NCBI RefSeq assembly: GCF_003096355.1
Contig: NZ_QEKI01000013.1
Coordinates: forward strand, 62,001-126,000
Length of the DNA: 64,000 bases
Reading direction: 5' to 3'
DNA from: Pontibacter virosus
Lineage (GTDB): Bacteria > Bacteroidota > Bacteroidia > Cytophagales > Hymenobacteraceae
Both the position numbers and the translations under genes were made by a program. A model generated the notes under the pieces. That model was not told where the DNA came from. It saw only the letters and a program-made list of their open reading frames with translations, and did no database searches. Position 1 is the stretch's first letter. Every line of letters begins with the position of its first letter. This document shows positions 60,920 to 64,000 of this stretch, in pieces.

Positions 60920-61639
60920 TTAAAGTAACTCCGTTACATGTTTGCTAGTGTTCAGGTTCTCGGTCACAATCTGGCCATCAAACAGATTAACTATGCGGTG
61001 CGCATACTCTGCATCGGAAGGCGAGTGAGTCACCATCACAACGGTGGTACCTTGTTCATTTAATTCGGAAAGCAGCGCCATCACTTCACGGCCATGCACC
61101 GAATCCAAGTTACCTGTTGGTTCATCGGCAAGTATAAGGCTTGGATTGGATACCGTGGCACGTGCAATAGCTACGCGTTGCTGCTGACCGCCTGATAATT
61201 GTTGAGGGAAGTGCGCACGGCGATGCGCTATACCCATGCGTTCCATGGCTTCTGTTACACGTCGCTCTGTTTCAGATTTGGAGACTCCCAGGTATGCCAA
61301 AGGCAAGCCAATATTTTCTTCCACAGTAAGCTCATCAATCAGGTTAAAGCTTTGGAAAACGAAGCCCAGGTTCTGTTTTCTGATTATAGCTCTTTGGCGC
61401 TCACTTGCTTCGGCAATCTCCTGACCTGAGAACCGCAAGCTACCAAATGTGGGGTTATCCAATAGACCGAGTATATTTAACAAAGTGGATTTGCCACAAC
61501 CCGATGGCCCCATAATAGCAACAAACTCCCCTTTTGCAATTCGCAGATTAACACCCGCAAGGGCAGTCGTTTCCACCGTATCCGTCACATACTTCTTCTG
61601 AAGATTCTCAGTCTCAATGATTAGTTCTTTGTTGCTCAT
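60920..61639 (-). CDS. MacB/LolD-type ABC transporter ATP-binding protein
   Basis: This is a 239-residue ATPase: Walker A GPSGCGKST at 44-52, the FQSFNLIDELTVEENIGLPL Q-loop region, signature LSGGQQQR, Walker B LILADEPTGNLD and switch His in VTHSPSDAE. It belongs to the MacB/LolD subfamily. It is the last gene of a minus-strand set with the HlyD-type adaptor (119 bases upstream) and the FtsX-type permease at the right edge, so the three probably form a tripartite exporter. Confidence 0.93.
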   Translation of the reverse strand: MSNKELIIETENLQKKYVTDTVETTALAGVNLRIAKGEFVAIMGPSGCGKSTLLNILGLLDNPTFGSLRFSGQEIAEASERQRAIIRKQNLGFVFQSFNLIDELTVEENIGLPLAYLGVSKSETERRVTEAMERMGIAHRRAHFPQQLSGGQQQRVAIARATVSNPSLILADEPTGNLDSVHGREVMALLSELNEQGTTVVMVTHSPSDAEYAHRIVNLFDGQIVTENLNTSKHVTELL

Positions 61640-61758
61640 GTTGGTGGGTTATTTAATGTTGATATTAATTTCTTAGTCTTATTTCGTATTAATCTTGAAG
61701 GTTAGAACTGGTCTTCAATCTTTTAGCGTGAGTAATTTCATGCATCATCCATCCTTTT

Positions 61759-63012
61759 CTATCTAATCAATTCAAGCCGGTCAATGTCACCGTAGCTTTC
61801 ATAAGAGGACAGCACCACGTTTTCGCCAGGTTGCAAGCCATCTATTACCTCATAGTACTGCGGGTTCTGTCGTCCAAGCTTAATAGGCCGCTTCACGGCA
61901 AACTCTCCGGATTTATCTACCACAAATATCCAATTGCCGCCCGTGCTTTGATAGAAACCTCCACGCGGTATTAGTACTGCCCTTGCTCCATCGTTCAGAT
62001 TGAGTTTTAGCTGAAGGGTCTGTCCGCGGCGTATACCTTCGGGGGCACCATTCATAAATTCCATATCTACTCTGAATTTATTGTTCTGGACCTCTGGAAA
62101 CAGCTTCGCCACTTTAACCTGATGTGATTTACCATTAAAATCGAAAGTGCCTGTCAAGCCGGGGAAAATGCGTGAAATGTAGTGCTGGTCGACGCTGGCA
62201 TTTATTTTATACCCATCCAGGTCATCTATCTGGCCTATGTTCTCCCCCGGTGATTTTGACTCTCCCACTTCTGCTCTTAAGGTAGAAAGCTGTCCGGCAA
62301 TCGGAGCGACCACATAGAGGTTATTGAGGGTACCTCTGGCCATGTTAATATTTGCCGTCATTCTCCTGATGGACTCATCCAGCTGTCGCAGGCGCTCTTT
62401 CATTAATTGCGTATCCTGTTTTACAGAGCGGTCTGCCAGCGCGCGTCGCTTGCTTTGATACTCGTACAGGTCCTTGGATGCCTCATACTCTTCCTGCGAA
62501 ATTACTTTCTCAGCAATCAGAAGCTTATTTCTGTTGTAGGTTCTTTCTGCAAGGGATAAGTTGTATTCAATCTCAGCTAGTTCGTTCTGCTTCCGGATCA
62601 AATCCTGCTTCATAGAGATTTCAGAATTCTGGCGCTCGTTCATCAGGTCGTAAAGCTGGGTTTCGCGCGTCATGAAATCTATCTGCAGGGTAGTGTTAGA
62701 TAATTTCAGGATTGTATCGCCTTTCTCTACCATTCGACCATCATCAGTATAAATTTTCTCTACACGGCCGCCTTCTGTTATGTCAAGGAAAAAAGACTTG
62801 AGTGGTTCTACTGTTCCGTCAATAGCAATAAACTCCTGAAACAAGCCATTTTGTGTCGTTCCGATGGTAACACGGCTGGTATCTACATTTAATTTTGATG
62901 TTTGATCTGCAAAGAGCAGGTTGTAGAGCACGATGACCAATACAAGGGCAGCACCAGCTAGCAGGGCAATTTTTTTAGGTGTGGGTTTCTTTTTCTCTAG
63001 AACGCGGTCCAT
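61759..63012 (-). CDS. HlyD-type periplasmic adaptor of an ABC exporter
   Basis: The 417-residue protein has one N-terminal membrane helix (about 18-37), a biotinyl-lipoyl-like hairpin region split by a long coiled coil (about 95-225, with ELAEIEYNLSLAERTYNRNKLLIAEKVISQEEYEASKDL), and beta-barrel and membrane-proximal domains to the end (FDFNGKSHQVKVAKLFPEVQNNKFRVDMEF). It matches efflux adaptors (MacA/HlyD). It would link the inner-membrane ABC permease to an outer-membrane channel. The substrate is unknown; macrolides, lipids or peptides are possible. Confidence 0.9.
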   Translation of the reverse strand: MDRVLEKKKPTPKKIALLAGAALVLVIVLYNLLFADQTSKLNVDTSRVTIGTTQNGLFQEFIAIDGTVEPLKSFFLDITEGGRVEKIYTDDGRMVEKGDTILKLSNTTLQIDFMTRETQLYDLMNERQNSEISMKQDLIRKQNELAEIEYNLSLAERTYNRNKLLIAEKVISQEEYEASKDLYEYQSKRRALADRSVKQDTQLMKERLRQLDESIRRMTANINMARGTLNNLYVVAPIAGQLSTLRAEVGESKSPGENIGQIDDLDGYKINASVDQHYISRIFPGLTGTFDFNGKSHQVKVAKLFPEVQNNKFRVDMEFMNGAPEGIRRGQTLQLKLNLNDGARAVLIPRGGFYQSTGGNWIFVVDKSGEFAVKRPIKLGRQNPQYYEVIDGLQPGENVVLSSYESYGDIDRLELIR

Positions 63013-63212
63013 GGTATAAGGCTTGGTTAATCCTGTTGGTTCTGCTCTGCCAATTAATATGCCACAACAATCAAATAACTGATTACCAATTAATTAAACA
63101 CAAATATAGTAAATACTGATAGGTATAGTGTGCGTTACCGTACAGTCAAGTGTCTGCTACCGCACAGCTGCGTCATACAATCTTAATATCAGGGAAGAAG
63201 GTTAGCCTATAC

Positions 63213-64000
63213 CTAGTCTACCCGCAGATTCCTCACCGGATCTGAAGTTGCCGCTTTTATGGCCTGAACACTGATGGTCACAAATGCCAGCAGGGCTGCC
63301 ACAAATCCGGCTACCAGGAATATCCAGACAGGTATATCAATCCGGTATGCAAAATCCTGCAACCATTTCTGCATAGCATACCAAGCGATTGGAAAGGCAA
63401 TGAGTGCGGCCACAACAACCAGCTTCAGAAAATCCTTCGATAGCAACATAACGATGGACGTCGTTTCAGCGCCAAGTACCTTACGGATGCCTATTTCTTT
63501 CTTGCGGCGCTCTGCAGCATAGGCAGCCAAACCAAACAGACCCAGGCAGGCAACAAAAATGGCGATGGCAGTAAAAATGGTCAGCAGTGATTTCAGCTTA
63601 TCTTCTGCTTTATACATTTTCTCAAAGTTATCATCCATGAAAATGTATTCCATAGGGTAATCAGGCGAGAATTTATCCCATACACTTTTGACATGCTCGA
63701 TAGAACCGGCTACATCTTCAGCATTAATTTTTACGGCTACTTTCACATAAGCTCCAGGGTATATTTGCAGAACAGTTGGATCTACTTTATCATATAAACT
63801 CTTAAAATGAAAGTCTTTTACAACACCGATTATTTTTCCTTCCCTTAAAGAATCCTGGTTATCCCAGGTTGGCCACAGCAGTGTTTGACCTAGCGCATTT
63901 TCCGGCATTTCGTAGCCTAGTTCTCTCACAGCCGTTTCGTTTATCATAAAGGCGTGATCAGCATCCGTTTTAAAGTCCTTTGAGAAAGGCCTTCCGGCTA
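63213..64000 (-). CDS. MacB/FtsX-type ABC transporter permease, 5' part outside window
   Basis: The frame stays open to the right edge, so only the C-terminal ~260 residues are present. They include the end of the periplasmic MacB domain (FSKDFKTDADHAFMINETAVRELGY, then LREGKIIGVVKDFHFKSLYD) and the last three membrane helices of an FtsX domain (LLTIFTAIAIFVACLGLFGLAAYAAERRKKEIGIRKVLGA). The AERRKKEIGIRKVLGA loop is the conserved coupling loop of this family. It leads the adaptor and ATPase genes on the same strand. Confidence 0.9.
   Translation of the reverse strand, partial: AGRPFSKDFKTDADHAFMINETAVRELGYEMPENALGQTLLWPTWDNQDSLREGKIIGVVKDFHFKSLYDKVDPTVLQIYPGAYVKVAVKINAEDVAGSIEHVKSVWDKFSPDYPMEYIFMDDNFEKMYKAEDKLKSLLTIFTAIAIFVACLGLFGLAAYAAERRKKEIGIRKVLGAETTSIVMLLSKDFLKLVVVAALIAFPIAWYAMQKWLQDFAYRIDIPVWIFLVAGFVAALLAFVTISVQAIKAATSDPVRNLRVD

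Overview
This window looks like chromosomal DNA of an aerobic, gliding-lineage Bacteroidota, most likely order Cytophagales and close to Pontibacter/Hymenobacteraceae. The evidence is gliding genes (gldC and a gldA-gldF-gldG operon), a remnant of a type IX secretion C-terminal sorting domain, Bacteroidota-type promoters (TAnnTTTG, in the best cases with TTG about 18-21 bases upstream) before ffs, rnpB, tRNA-Glu, guaA and others, and several protein families typical of the phylum (DUF2027-Smr, ABC permease/M1 peptidase fusion). The genus is an inference.

Layout. 1-4.5 kb: the end of a GT4 glycosyltransferase, an accessory patch (unknown lipoprotein, small membrane proteins, a decayed gene, a DUF4279 protein) and a GT61 glycosyltransferase. 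4.8-15.2 kb: a surface-sugar locus. It encodes a pseudaminic-acid-type nonulosonate pathway (pseB, pseC, aldo/keto reductase, SDR, SpsF-type nucleotidyltransferase, a fused PseG-PseH and pseI), then a GT-B-like protein that may transfer the sugar and a Wzx-like flippase. 15.2-17.3 kb: ftsE-like ATPase, a small protein, fructose-6-phosphate aldolase and the SRP RNA gene. 18.2-27.1 kb: guaA, a TPR plus periplasmic-binding-fold protein, hemL, dcd, gldC, a lipoprotein of the endonuclease/phosphatase fold and dnaN. 27.2-30.6 kb: gldG-gldF-gldA. 30.7-46.7 kb: SDR enzymes, beta-barrel proteins, mlaE-mlaF, a nucleoside transporter, a bifunctional nuclease, etfA-etfB, pyruvate carboxylase and DUF2027-Smr. 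46.9-51 kb: rnpB, small proteins and tRNA-Glu. 51-64 kb: a long PLP enzyme, MarC, a T9SS pseudogene, an ABC/M1 peptidase system, a LytS/LytTR two-component pair and a MacB-type tripartite exporter that runs off the right edge.

Three non-coding observations stand out. (1) The word AGGTATA/TATACCT occurs roughly 100 times by hand count, about 8 expected for random sequence, in genes and gaps and on both strands. (2) Two ~550-620 base non-coding repeats, at 17.5-18.0 kb and 47.5-48.1 kb, carry six homologous blocks in mirror-image order about 29 kb apart, each beside a structural RNA gene (ffs, rnpB). (3) Several intergenic gaps carry foldback elements with 11-17 base perfect inverted arms made of TTAATGA/TTGTTAA-type words. 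No CRISPR array, prophage or intact insertion sequence was seen.
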